Shown: in pieces, positions 29,222-37,753 of the stretch
How positions within the stretch are numbered: the stretch's first letter is position 1
Layout of the letters: each line of letters opens with the position of its first letter
From: CAVTWY01 sp963738615
GTDB taxonomy: Bacteria > Pseudomonadota > Gammaproteobacteria > Burkholderiales > Burkholderiaceae_C
DNA length: 64,000 bases
Reading direction: 5' to 3'
NCBI GenBank assembly: GCA_963738615.1
Contig: CAVTXI010000019.1
Location: forward strand, 1-64,000
Translations under genes and position numbers: made by a program
Notes under the pieces: generated by a model
What the model was told of the DNA's origin: nothing
Database searches by the model: none
The model's input: only the letters and a program-made list of their open reading frames with translations

Positions 29222-30214
29222 ATGGAAAGCACCACTCGCTCACGCCGCCTGTTTCTGCGCACCGCCGGTGCCCTGGCAGCAAGCACCCTCGCGCCGCGCC
29301 CCTCCTGGGCACAAACGGCATCGCTGCGCATCTTGTGCACGAACCCCGCCGGCAGCATCCCCGACTCCGTCGCGCGCCGTTACGCCGATCAACTCGGCGC
29401 ACGCTACCCCGGTGGCGTGTTGGTCGACAACCGCCCCGGCGCGGCCGGCCAGATCGCTGTGGGCGCACTGAAGCAAGCCGCGCCCGATGGCGCCACGCTG
29501 CTGCTGGCGTCAGGCGCCATCGCCACCGTCTACCCCTACCTCTACGCCAAGCTCGGATATGACCCCGCGGTGGATCTGAAGCCGGTGTCGGTGGCTGCCG
29601 AAGCAACGCTCGCACTGGCTGTCGGCTCGACCGTGCCGGCCAGCGTGCGCACGCTGGCCGATTTCATCGACTGGTCGCGCGCCCACCCCGCACTGTCGAA
29701 CTACGGCTCACCCGGCCCCGGCACGCTGCCGCACGTGCTGAGTGCGATGCTGTTCCGCGAAACCAAGGTCGAAGCACAGCATGTGGCCTATGCCGGCGGA
29801 CCGGCGGCGATCGTCGATCTGATGGGCGGGCGCATCGCCTCGCTGGTGTTGGCCGAAGGCGTGTTGCGGCCGCATCACGCCACGGGCAAGTTGCGCGTGC
29901 TGGCCACGTCGGGCTCGACGCGCAGCACGTTCATGCCCGACGTGCCCACCTTCGTCGAACAGGGCCACCCCCGGCTCGCAATTCGCGAATGGTTCGGTTT
30001 CTTCATGCCCGGCGCGGCCTCGCCGTCGGTCGTGGACGCCACGTCGCAAGCGCTGCGGGCCGTAGCTGACAACAAGGCGTTGGGCACGGTCTTGGGCGAC
30101 ATGGGCATGCTCGCGAGTACAGGTACGGCCGCGGCGATGAGCGAACGCATCGCGACCGAGCAGCGCTACTGGCGAGACGTCATCGACGCCACCGGCATCC
30201 GGCTCGAGTCATGA
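29222..30214 (+). CDS. Bug family periplasmic substrate-binding protein (TctC-like)
   Basis: Protein of 330 residues in the Bug/TctC family of periplasmic binding proteins, very numerous in Burkholderiales. The N-terminus SRRLFLRTAGALAAS is a twin-arginine-like signal ending about WAQ. Family marks are GSIPDSVARRYAD, VVDNRPGAAGQ-like VDNRPGAAGQIAVG, YGSPGPGTLPHVLSAML, and PDVPTFVEQG. The membrane partners TctA/TctB are absent, as for most Bug proteins, so it may be an orphan binding protein or sensor. Ligand is unknown (often carboxylates). It overlaps the methyltransferase start by ATGA. Confidence 0.9.
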   Translation: MESTTRSRRLFLRTAGALAASTLAPRPSWAQTASLRILCTNPAGSIPDSVARRYADQLGARYPGGVLVDNRPGAAGQIAVGALKQAAPDGATLLLASGAIATVYPYLYAKLGYDPAVDLKPVSVAAEATLALAVGSTVPASVRTLADFIDWSRAHPALSNYGSPGPGTLPHVLSAMLFRETKVEAQHVAYAGGPAAIVDLMGGRIASLVLAEGVLRPHHATGKLRVLATSGSTRSTFMPDVPTFVEQGHPRLAIREWFGFFMPGAASPSVVDATSQALRAVADNKALGTVLGDMGMLASTGTAAAMSERIATEQRYWRDVIDATGIRLES

Positions 30215-31065
30215 GCGCACACGCTGCGCGTTCCGCGGTTCAGGCGTGGGACGACGATGCCGTGGGCTGGCACCACAACCGCGCGCTGGTCCGCCACTGG
30301 CTTCGCGATGCGACGCAACGCCTGCTCGACGCGGCTTGTCTGGCGCCCGGCGCGAAGGTGCTCGACGTGGCTGCCGGTGGTGGCGACCAGACGCAGGACA
30401 TCGTGCAGCGCGTGGGCGCGAAGGGCGAAGTCTGGGTCACCGACGTGTCGCCGCGCAGCCTGGCGCTGGCACGAAACGACCTGCGCAACGTCGCCGATAC
30501 GTGCCTGCACTTTCAGGTGGCCGACGCGCAGGCACTGGGCATGGACGGCGCGAACTTCGATGCTGCCGTCTGCCGTTTGGGGTTGATGTTCTGCACCGCA
30601 CCCGGCCAGGCGCTGCGCGAGGTGCGGCAAGCGCTGCGGCCCGGTGGTCGCTTCGCGGCCTTGGTCTTTTCCACGCCTGAGGCCAACCCCTGCATCGCCA
30701 TCACGATGCGCACCGCGCGCCAGCACGCCGGCGCGCTGCCGGCAGACCCCCTCGCACCCGGATCGCTGCTGAGCCTGGGACATCCTGCGGCGTTGGCGCA
30801 GCTGCTCGACGAAGCGGGCTTTCGATCGATCGAAGTCACTCCGCTGGCTGCGCCGTTTTGCTTGCCGAGCGTTGACGACTACGTGGCCTTCGTGCGCCTG
30901 AGCGGCTCGCCGGTGATCGAACTGCTGCGCACGTTGCCCGCCTCGAGGCAGGCCGATGCCTGGGCCGACATCACGGCGCAGCTCGACCGCTTCAGCACCG
31001 CGAACGGCTGGGAAGGCCCGAACGAGCTGCTGCTGTGCAGCGGCGCACGGCATCTACTTTGTTAG
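30211..31065 (+). CDS. Class I SAM-dependent methyltransferase
   Basis: Methyltransferase of 284 residues with the Rossmann SAM-binding motif VLDVAAGGGDQTQ (about 50-60), motif II WVTDVSPRSLALA, and the post-motif FDAAVCRLGLMFC and ALRPGGRFAALVFS. It resembles UbiE-like enzymes but lacks the ubiE context, so the substrate is unknown. Translation is coupled to the Bug protein gene. It converges on ybeY with a 5-bp gap. Confidence 0.85.
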   Translation: MSAHAARSAVQAWDDDAVGWHHNRALVRHWLRDATQRLLDAACLAPGAKVLDVAAGGGDQTQDIVQRVGAKGEVWVTDVSPRSLALARNDLRNVADTCLHFQVADAQALGMDGANFDAAVCRLGLMFCTAPGQALREVRQALRPGGRFAALVFSTPEANPCIAITMRTARQHAGALPADPLAPGSLLSLGHPAALAQLLDEAGFRSIEVTPLAAPFCLPSVDDYVAFVRLSGSPVIELLRTLPASRQADAWADITAQLDRFSTANGWEGPNELLLCSGARHLLC

Positions 31066-31070
31066 AGGCG

Positions 31071-31517
31071 CTATCGCCGGTAGGGGTTGGCGACGCCGAG
31101 CGCGGCGAGCAACTCGACTTCGCGCGCCTCCATCACGTTGGCATCGGCCGCGCGCTCGTGGTCGAAGCCCTGCGCGTGCAACGTGCCATGCACGACCAGG
31201 TGCGCGTAGTGCGCTTCGATCGATTTGCCCTGCTGGCGCGCTTCGCTTTCGACCACGGGCGCGCACAGCACGATGTCGGCGATCACGACCGGCGCGCGCT
31301 GGTAGTCGAAGGTCAGGACGTTGGTGGCGTAGTTCTTGCCCCGGTAGCCTTGGTTGAGTTCGCGGCCTTCGACTTCATCGACGATGCGCAGCGTGATTTC
31401 GGCCGGCGCGTCGAGCGCGGCGCGCACCCAACGCGCCACGCGGGCACGCGTCAATACCAGGCGATGGCGGCCGTCGGGCTGTTGCAGCGACAGCTTCAGG
31501 TCACGGTTTGGCCGCAC
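31071..31517 (-). CDS. ybeY: Endoribonuclease YbeY (rRNA maturation)
   Basis: Single-strand endoribonuclease needed for 16S 3'-end maturation and ribosome quality control. It is 148 residues, with the zinc motif HGTLHAQGFDH (His110, His114, His120) and NYATNVLTFDY. The start ATG 31517 overlaps the end of the PhoH gene by 17 bp. phoH-ybeY linkage is conserved across proteobacteria. Confidence 0.95.
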   Translation of the reverse strand: MRPNRDLKLSLQQPDGRHRLVLTRARVARWVRAALDAPAEITLRIVDEVEGRELNQGYRGKNYATNVLTFDYQRAPVVIADIVLCAPVVESEARQQGKSIEAHYAHLVVHGTLHAQGFDHERAADANVMEAREVELLAALGVANPYRR

Positions 31518-32535
31518 GCTCGTAAGCCTCGACGATGCGCGCCACCAGCGGATGACGGACCACGTCGGCCGCCGTGAAGCGCGTGAACGCGATGCCCTTG
31601 ACGCGCTTCAACACCTGCTCGGATTCGACCAACCCGCTGACCGTGCCCTTGGGCAGATCGATCTGGCTGGTGTCGCCCGTCACCACCGTCTTGCTGCCGA
31701 AGCCCACGCGCGTCAGGAACATCTTCATCTGCTCGGGTGTGGTGTTCTGCGCTTCGTCGAGGATGATGAAGGCGTGGTTCAGCGTGCGCCCGCGCATGAA
31801 CGCCAGCGGCGCAATCTCGAGCATGCCGCGCTCGAAGGCGCGCGTCACGCGGTCGAAGCCCATCAAGTCATACAGCGCGTCGTACAACGGCCGCATGTAG
31901 GGGTCGACCTTCTGCGTCAGGTCGCCCGGCAGGAAACCCAGCCGCTCGCCGGCCTCGACCGCCGGGCGCGTGAGAATCACGCGCTGCACCTGGGCGCGCT
32001 CGAGCGCATCGACCGCGCAGGCCACTGCCAGAAAGGTTTTGCCCGTGCCCGCCGGGCCGATGCCAAACGAGATGTCGTGGTCGATGATCGCGCGCAGGTA
32101 GCGGCGCTGGTTGGGCGTGCGCGCCTTCAGGTCGGCGCGCCGTGTGTGCAGGACGACATCGCCTCGGTCGCCACCGTTGCCGTCCCCGTCGGCTTGTGCC
32201 GCAGCGCCCTGCGGCGCCAGACCCGGTTCAGCCACCGGCAAGGCGGTCTGTCGTCGTGCCGCCGACGCTGTCAGCGGTGTCGCCGCCGCTTCGGTCAGCA
32301 GCAGTTGCACCGTCTGCGGCGACACCGGCCGCGTCGCGCGTGCGTGCAATTGATCGAGCACCGACAGCGCCCGTTGGGTATCGGCCTTGCGGCCTTCGAT
32401 CTCGAAGTTGCCCCGGCGGCGCCGGATCGTCACCGTCAACGCCTCTTCGACGCGACGCAGGTGTTCATCGAGCACGCCGCTCATCGAGGCCAGTCGCTCG
32501 TTGTCAACGGGCTCGAAGCTGTGGCGAAGAATCAC
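31501..32535 (-). CDS. PhoH family ATPase (PhoL-like)
   Basis: PhoH-like ATPase of 344 residues. A KH-like N-terminal region is followed by GIGPAGTGKTFLAVA (Walker A), LTRPAVEAGERLGFLPGDL, IILDEAQNTTPEQMKMFLTR (Walker B) and VVTGDTSQIDLPKG. The start is GTG 32535, giving (M)ILRHSFEPVDNERL, the usual N-terminus; longer frames upstream run into the histidine kinase gene on the other strand and are not real. A spacer of low complexity (residues about 100-135, AQADGDGNGGDRGD) precedes the ATPase domain. The role is thought to be RNA-related through YbeY. Confidence 0.93.
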   Translation of the reverse strand: MILRHSFEPVDNERLASMSGVLDEHLRRVEEALTVTIRRRRGNFEIEGRKADTQRALSVLDQLHARATRPVSPQTVQLLLTEAAATPLTASAARRQTALPVAEPGLAPQGAAAQADGDGNGGDRGDVVLHTRRADLKARTPNQRRYLRAIIDHDISFGIGPAGTGKTFLAVACAVDALERAQVQRVILTRPAVEAGERLGFLPGDLTQKVDPYMRPLYDALYDLMGFDRVTRAFERGMLEIAPLAFMRGRTLNHAFIILDEAQNTTPEQMKMFLTRVGFGSKTVVTGDTSQIDLPKGTVSGLVESEQVLKRVKGIAFTRFTAADVVRHPLVARIVEAYERAAKP

Positions 32536-32617
32536 TGTGACAGGGTGCGCGACTCGCGGCGCCGAAGTGCAGGCTGCGCATTGTCGTCGCGATGCGTCCG
32601 GCACAATCCCGCGGGCC

Positions 32618-34531
32618 ATGGACGTTGGTCGCCGTTTCCTTTCGCTCATCCCTTCCGTGGTGGTGGCGGCTCTGCTTTTGGTGGCGACGTGGTTCACCGG
32701 CAGCCCACCAACGCCCGATGGCCTGATGCTCACGCAGGCGCTGGCTGCCGACGACATCGGCGAAGGCTCCGTGCCGCCGCCTGGCAACAGTGAGATGCGG
32801 TTCTCGGTCGGCGCCGACACGCGCCCCGTGGCACTGCCCGACGACTGGTCGGTCTCCAGGCCCTGGGCCGACAAGCCCGTGTGGTACCGCCTGCGCTTCG
32901 ACGTCCCGGCGCCGCTGCAAGGACAGCGCCTCGCGATCCTCGTCGAACGCGCCTGCTCCAACGCGACGGTGTGGCTGAACGGCGAATTGCTGCACCAGAT
33001 CGGTCGGATGGAAGAACCGATCTCGCGTCGCTGCCGCCAGCCGATCCACCTGCCGGTCACGATCACCCAACTGCGCAAGAGTGACAACGTGCTCGACATT
33101 CGGCTCGCGGGCCACCCGATCCAGAAGGTCGGTTCCGACGACCGCACGGGCGGGCTGTCGGTCGTGGAACTAGGCCCGGTCGAGGACATCGCGGCCAAGG
33201 CGGCCAGAACCACGACCGCGCGCGTGGACTTGCCGCGCACCACGTCATTCGTATTCCTGCTGCTCGGCACCGTGATCCTGCTGCTGGGCCGCGTCCACCG
33301 GCGCGAGAGCCACCTGCTGTACTTCGGCCTGCTGATGCTGGCGATCAGCCTGCTCCTGACGCGAGCGTGGTGGTTCGACGTGCCGCTGGGCCACTACGCG
33401 ACCGAGATGCTGCACGCGTCGCTGTGGCCGATGATCGCGTTGGCGACGGTGATCTTCTTCCTGCGCTACGCCGGGTGGCGTTCGCAGCCGATCGAGGTCG
33501 CCTTGTACGCACAGTGCCTGATCATGCCCGCCAGCCTGCTGTTGGGCGGGCCGTGGCGCATTCACACGCTCGCCAGTTCGTGGATCGTGCTGCTGACCAC
33601 CGAAATGATGATCGCGATGGGGCTGTACTTGTGGACGATGTGGCACCGCGACCGGCGCCAGTTCGTGCTGATGACGCTGGTGTGCGGCACAGGCACGGTG
33701 GGCAACATCGGGATGGTGATGCTGCAACAGGACCGGGACGCCGCGGTTTCAGAGACCTGGATGCAGCTGGGCCTGACGGTGGCCTTCATCGTCATGTGCC
33801 TGCGGCTGGTGCAGCAGTTCGCCCGCGAGCTTCAGCTATCGGAGGCCAACCGCATCGCCACCGAAGCGCGCGTGCGTGAGTCGACGAACGAGATCGAACG
33901 CAACTTCGCGCAGTTGGCCGAGTTGCGCGTCGAGCAGGTCACGGCGCAAGAGCGCAAACGCATCGCGGGGGACCTGCACGATGACCTTGGCGCCAAGCTG
34001 CTGACGATCGTCCACACCAGCGACAACGACCGCATCTCGACCCTCGCGCGCGAGGCGCTCGAAGAAATGCGGCTGTCGGTGCGTGGCCTCACCGGCAAGC
34101 CGGTGAAGCTGGCCGATGCCATCGGCGACTGGCGCGCCGAGTTCGTCTCGCGCCTGTCGCAGACCGGCCTCGAGGCCGACTGGACAAGCCCGTCGGACGA
34201 AGAGATACCACAAACATTGTCAGCGCGCACCTACGTGCAGACCACGCGCATCCTGCGCGAGGCGGTCAACAACATCATCAAACACGCCGGCGCGTCGCGC
34301 TGCAGCGTGACCGTCACCATTGCCAGCGGCGACTTCCAGCTCAATATTCAGGACAACGGCAAAGGCATCCAGGAAGTCTTCGACGGACGCCTCGACCGCG
34401 GGCACGGTATGGCAAGCATGAAACAGCGGGCCAAACAATTACACGGTCAGTGCCTCGTCGAGTCGTCTCCCGGCTACGGAACCGTGATACGCCTCACGCT
34501 TCCGCTGGATCGTCAGGTCGAAGCGGCCTGA
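32618..34531 (+). CDS. Membrane sensor histidine kinase with periplasmic jelly-roll domain (7TM-DISM-like)
   Basis: Sensor kinase of 637 residues. After a first membrane segment (residues about 10-28) comes a periplasmic domain of about 180 residues with WYRLRFDVPAPLQG, ATVWLNGELLHQIG and NVLDIRLAGHPI, like the carbohydrate-binding-type DISMED domain. Six or seven hydrophobic helices (about 210-400) follow, then a coiled-coil linker, the NarX/DesK-type HisKA_3 motif ERKRIAGDLHDDLGAKLL with the phospho-His, and HATPase motifs EAVNNIIKHAGAS, DNGKGI and GHGMASMKQRAKQL. The signal is unknown. It is paired with the response regulator 52 bp downstream and divergent from phoH. Confidence 0.88.
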   Translation: MDVGRRFLSLIPSVVVAALLLVATWFTGSPPTPDGLMLTQALAADDIGEGSVPPPGNSEMRFSVGADTRPVALPDDWSVSRPWADKPVWYRLRFDVPAPLQGQRLAILVERACSNATVWLNGELLHQIGRMEEPISRRCRQPIHLPVTITQLRKSDNVLDIRLAGHPIQKVGSDDRTGGLSVVELGPVEDIAAKAARTTTARVDLPRTTSFVFLLLGTVILLLGRVHRRESHLLYFGLLMLAISLLLTRAWWFDVPLGHYATEMLHASLWPMIALATVIFFLRYAGWRSQPIEVALYAQCLIMPASLLLGGPWRIHTLASSWIVLLTTEMMIAMGLYLWTMWHRDRRQFVLMTLVCGTGTVGNIGMVMLQQDRDAAVSETWMQLGLTVAFIVMCLRLVQQFARELQLSEANRIATEARVRESTNEIERNFAQLAELRVEQVTAQERKRIAGDLHDDLGAKLLTIVHTSDNDRISTLAREALEEMRLSVRGLTGKPVKLADAIGDWRAEFVSRLSQTGLEADWTSPSDEEIPQTLSARTYVQTTRILREAVNNIIKHAGASRCSVTVTIASGDFQLNIQDNGKGIQEVFDGRLDRGHGMASMKQRAKQLHGQCLVESSPGYGTVIRLTLPLDRQVEAA

Positions 34532-34583
34532 TGCGCGCTAGCATCCTCGTCCATTGGGTGCGCATTTGCATCTGGAGACCGTA

Positions 34584-35237
34584 ATGAAGACTGTTCTGCT
34601 GCTCGAAGATCTGCCCGAGATTCGCGCCTGGCTCAAAACTCTCGTGTTGCAGGTATTCCCCGGCAGCCAGATTTCCGAGTCTGCCCGGGTGCATGACGCG
34701 ATCGAACTCGTGTCGGCCATCAAATTCGACCTCGCGTTGTGCGACCTCGGTCTGCCCGACGGCACTGGCGTCGACGTGGTCGAGAAACTGCGCGAGACGC
34801 AACCCGACTGCCAGTCGGTCGTCGTGACCATTCATGAAGACGACGACCATCTCTTCCCCGCGCTTCAGGCCGGCGCCTTCGGCTATATCTTGAAGGAGCA
34901 GCCGCGCGAACTGATCACCGAGCAGCTTCAGCGCATCAGCCAGGGCGAGCCGCCGCTGTCGCCGTCGATCGCGCGCCGCGTGATGAAGTACTTCGCCACG
35001 CAGGCCAAGCAGCAGCGCGAGCCCGACCTGATGCCGCACGTGCAACTCACCGAGCGCGAGAGCGAAGTGCTGCTGCGCGTCGCCAAGGGCTTCACGCTGC
35101 CCGAGATCGGCGTGCAGCTGGGCCTGTCGCGCCACACGATCGCCGACTACGTGAAGCAGATTTATCGCAAGCTGAACGTCAGCTCGCGTGCCGAGGCCGC
35201 GCTCGAAGCGCAGCGCCTGGGTCTGTTCCGCCGCTGA
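34584..35237 (+). CDS. NarL/FixJ-type response regulator
   Basis: Two-domain response regulator of 217 residues. The receiver domain has acidic residues at LLEDLPE, the phospho-acceptor Asp54 in LALCDLGLPDG and Lys104 in YILKEQP; the LuxR-type HTH is LTERESEVLLRVAKGFTLPE through LSRHTIADYVKQIYRKLNV. Start ATG 34584 is preceded by GGAG. It is the cognate partner of the upstream kinase by position. A terminator follows. Confidence 0.93.
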   Translation: MKTVLLLEDLPEIRAWLKTLVLQVFPGSQISESARVHDAIELVSAIKFDLALCDLGLPDGTGVDVVEKLRETQPDCQSVVVTIHEDDDHLFPALQAGAFGYILKEQPRELITEQLQRISQGEPPLSPSIARRVMKYFATQAKQQREPDLMPHVQLTERESEVLLRVAKGFTLPEIGVQLGLSRHTIADYVKQIYRKLNVSSRAEAALEAQRLGLFRR

Positions 35238-35260
35238 TCGCGTTTCGGACGACCGCACAA

Positions 35261-35289
35261 AAGGGCGCCGCGAGGCGCCCTTCTGTTTT
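35261..35289 (+). terminator. Rho-independent terminator after the two-component operon
   Basis: AAGGGCGCC and GGCGCCCTT form a 9-bp perfect stem with a GCGA tetraloop, followed by CTGTTTT. It lies 23 bp after the response regulator stop and before ruvA. Confidence 0.92.
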
Positions 35290-35326
35290 GGCGCACGCCA
35301 TCGACGGCCCACCATAATCGCCGCCC

Positions 35327-35896
35327 ATGATCGGCCGGCTTGTCGGAACCCTCGCGCACAAGGCACCGCCGCTGGTGCTGGTCGACGTGCAAGGCGTCGG
35401 CTACGACGTGTCGGTGCCGATGAGCACCTTCTACCAACTGCCGGGCATCGGCGAGCGCGTCACGCTGCTGACGCAGCCGGTGGTGCGCGAAGACGCACAT
35501 CTGCTCTTTGGATTCCTCACCCACGAGGAACGACAGACCTTTCGCGAAGTGCTGAAGATCAGCGGCGTGGGGCCGCGCACCGCGCTCGCGATCCTGTCGG
35601 GACTGACGACGCAGGAACTCGCGCAGGCGGTGGCGCTTCAGCAGGCGGGTCGGCTCACGTCGGTGCCCGGCATCGGCAAGAAGACCGCCGAGCGCCTGCT
35701 GCTCGAACTGAAGGGCAAGCTCGGCCCGGCACTCGCAGCGTCGAGTGCGCCGGCCGACAGCGCCCAGGCCGACATCGTGCAGGCGCTGGTGGCGCTGGGC
35801 TATTCCGAGAAGGACGCGTTGGCGGCGCTGAAGAAGCTGCCGCCGGGCGTGGGCGTATCCGATGGCATCAAGCTCGCGCTGAAAGCGCTGAGCTGA
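35327..35896 (+). CDS. ruvA: Holliday junction branch migration protein RuvA
   Basis: Binds Holliday junctions and recruits the RuvB motor. It is 189 residues: N-terminal OB-fold MIGRLVGTLAHKAPP with VGYDVSVP, two helix-hairpin-helix motifs (ISGVGPRTALAIL and VPGIGKKTAERLLLEL), and the C-terminal RuvB-binding domain (ADIVQALVALGYSEKDALAAL). ruvB is not directly adjacent; a gene on the other strand lies in between. Confidence 0.96.
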   Translation: MIGRLVGTLAHKAPPLVLVDVQGVGYDVSVPMSTFYQLPGIGERVTLLTQPVVREDAHLLFGFLTHEERQTFREVLKISGVGPRTALAILSGLTTQELAQAVALQQAGRLTSVPGIGKKTAERLLLELKGKLGPALAASSAPADSAQADIVQALVALGYSEKDALAALKKLPPGVGVSDGIKLALKALS

Positions 35897-35909
35897 CGAC
35901 GACGCCCAG

Positions 35910-36398
35910 TCAGTGCTTGTGGCCCTTGTGGTCGTCGTGACCCTCGTGGCCCTTGCCCATGCCGCCCGCGAGCGGGCGCACGGGCGCTTTGACCTCGACC
36001 GACTCGCGTTTGCCGTCCTTGCCTTCGACGACCAGCGTCACCGCCACGGTCTCACCGTCCTTCAGCGGCTGCTTCAGGTCCATCAGCATCACGTGCAAAC
36101 CCCTCGGCGTCAGCTCGACGACCTTGCCGGCCGGCAGATCGAGCGATGGCACGGCGCGCATCTTCATCACGTCGCCGACCATCGACATCTCGTGGACCTC
36201 GACCACGCCGGCGACCGAGGACGACGCGCTGACGAGCTTGCCGCCCTGCACGGACGTGATGCGCGCGAACATCGCGGTCGCTTTCTGTTGTGCGACGGTG
36301 CTGCGAACCCAGGGGTCTTGCACGGTTGTCTGGGCAACTGCGGTCCATGAAGCGGTAACGAGGGTCGCGGCCAGCGCGGCGTGACGAAGAACGGACAT
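35910..36398 (-). CDS. Periplasmic copper chaperone PCu(A)C
   Basis: Exported copper chaperone of 162 residues, used for copper delivery to cytochrome oxidase. A signal peptide ends about TAVAQ. The PCu(A)C motif H-x10-M-x21-H-x-M is exact: His69, Met80, His102, Met104. The C-terminal tail GMGKGHEGHDDHKGHKH is His-rich, likely an extra metal site. It is alone on the minus strand between ruvA (14 bp away) and ruvB. Confidence 0.92.
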   Translation of the reverse strand: MSVLRHAALAATLVTASWTAVAQTTVQDPWVRSTVAQQKATAMFARITSVQGGKLVSASSSVAGVVEVHEMSMVGDVMKMRAVPSLDLPAGKVVELTPRGLHVMLMDLKQPLKDGETVAVTLVVEGKDGKRESVEVKAPVRPLAGGMGKGHEGHDDHKGHKH

Positions 36399-36574
36399 CG
36401 GAAGAACTCCAAGAGAAGAAGGCTGGCGAAACAACGCCTGCGACGGTGCGATGGTGCACCGGCGCGCACGCGAGGCCGATCACGTCACCGGCCAGGTTGC
36501 AACCAAAGGCTGCGCCCCATCCAACCTGCGCACGCCACTGGATGCATGTCCAGCCTCGCCGCGATAATCGCGCC

Positions 36575-37669
36575 ATGGCCATCCACACCGACGACCCTTC
36601 GGCCCTGGGTGCACCCGGTTCGCTCGGTTCGCCCGGTGCAGCCCACCGGATCGTGAGCCCAGCGCCGGCTTCGCCCGCCGAAGACGCGATCGAGCGAGCC
36701 CTGCGCCCAAAGCAGCTCGGCGACTACGTCGGCCAGGTCAAGGCGCGTGAGCAGCTCGAGATCTTCATCGGCGCCGCGAAGATGCGCGCCGAAGCGCTGG
36801 ACCACGTGCTGCTGTTCGGCCCGCCGGGTTTGGGCAAGACCACGCTGGCGCACATCATTGCGCGCGAACTGGGCGTGAATCTGCGCCAGACCAGCGGCCC
36901 CGTGCTCGAGAAGCCGAAAGACCTGGCGGCGATCCTCACCGGCCTCGAACGCCACGACGTGCTCTTCGTCGACGAGATCCATCGCCTGCCGCCGGTGGTC
37001 GAAGAGATCCTCTACCCCGCCCTCGAGGACTACCAGATCGACATCATGATCGGCGAAGGCCCCGCCGCGCGATCGATCAAGCTCGACCTTCAACCCTTCA
37101 CGCTCGTGGGCGCGACCACGCGCGCGGGCATGTTGACCAACCCGCTGCGTGACCGCTTCGGCATCGTCGCGCGGCTCGAGTTCTACACGCCCGAAGAACT
37201 GGCGCGCATCGTCGCGCGGTCGGCGGGCCTGCTCGAGGTGCCCTGCGACGCCGACGGCGCGATGGAGATCGCACGGCGTTCACGCGGCACGCCACGCGTT
37301 GCCAACCGGCTGCTGCGCCGCGTGCGCGACTACGCCGACGTGAAGGCGAAGGGCCGCATTGATACACCCGTGGCGCAGTCGGCCCTGTTGATGCTCAACG
37401 TCGACCCGCTGGGCTTCGACGTGATGGACCGCAAGCTGCTCGAGGCCGTGATCCACCGCTTCGACGGCGGCCCGGTCGGCCTGGACAACGTGGCCGCCGC
37501 GATCGGCGAAGAGAGCGCGACGATCGAAGACGTGATCGAGCCTTACCTCATCCAGCAGGGGTACCTGCAACGCACCCCGCGCGGGCGCATCGCGACGCTG
37601 GCCGCGTATCGGCACTTCGGGCTCACGCCGCCGGGGCGGCTCGAGGGCGACTTGTTCGGCGAGCGTTGA
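36575..37669 (+). CDS. ruvB: Holliday junction DNA helicase RuvB
   Basis: Hexameric AAA+ motor of branch migration, 364 residues. Walker A is LLFGPPGLGKTTLAH, Walker B VLFVDEIHRLPP, sensor I GATTRAGML, arginine finger NPLRDRFGIV, and the winged helix includes GGPVGLDNVAAAIGEE and LIQQGYLQRTPRGR. Start ATG 36575 gives a 30-residue Gly/Ala/Pro/Ser-rich N-terminal extension before the conserved core. It has its own upstream region and cannot be cotranscribed with ruvA without reading antisense through the copper chaperone gene. Confidence 0.96.
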   Translation: MAIHTDDPSALGAPGSLGSPGAAHRIVSPAPASPAEDAIERALRPKQLGDYVGQVKAREQLEIFIGAAKMRAEALDHVLLFGPPGLGKTTLAHIIARELGVNLRQTSGPVLEKPKDLAAILTGLERHDVLFVDEIHRLPPVVEEILYPALEDYQIDIMIGEGPAARSIKLDLQPFTLVGATTRAGMLTNPLRDRFGIVARLEFYTPEELARIVARSAGLLEVPCDADGAMEIARRSRGTPRVANRLLRRVRDYADVKAKGRIDTPVAQSALLMLNVDPLGFDVMDRKLLEAVIHRFDGGPVGLDNVAAAIGEESATIEDVIEPYLIQQGYLQRTPRGRIATLAAYRHFGLTPPGRLEGDLFGER

Positions 37670-37753
37670 GCCTCGCGTGGTCGACTCATCAGTTCACGAA
37701 TCTCGGCCAGCGCGTTGACGGTCCAACGGCGGGCTTGAGCGCCGCGCTGCGGT

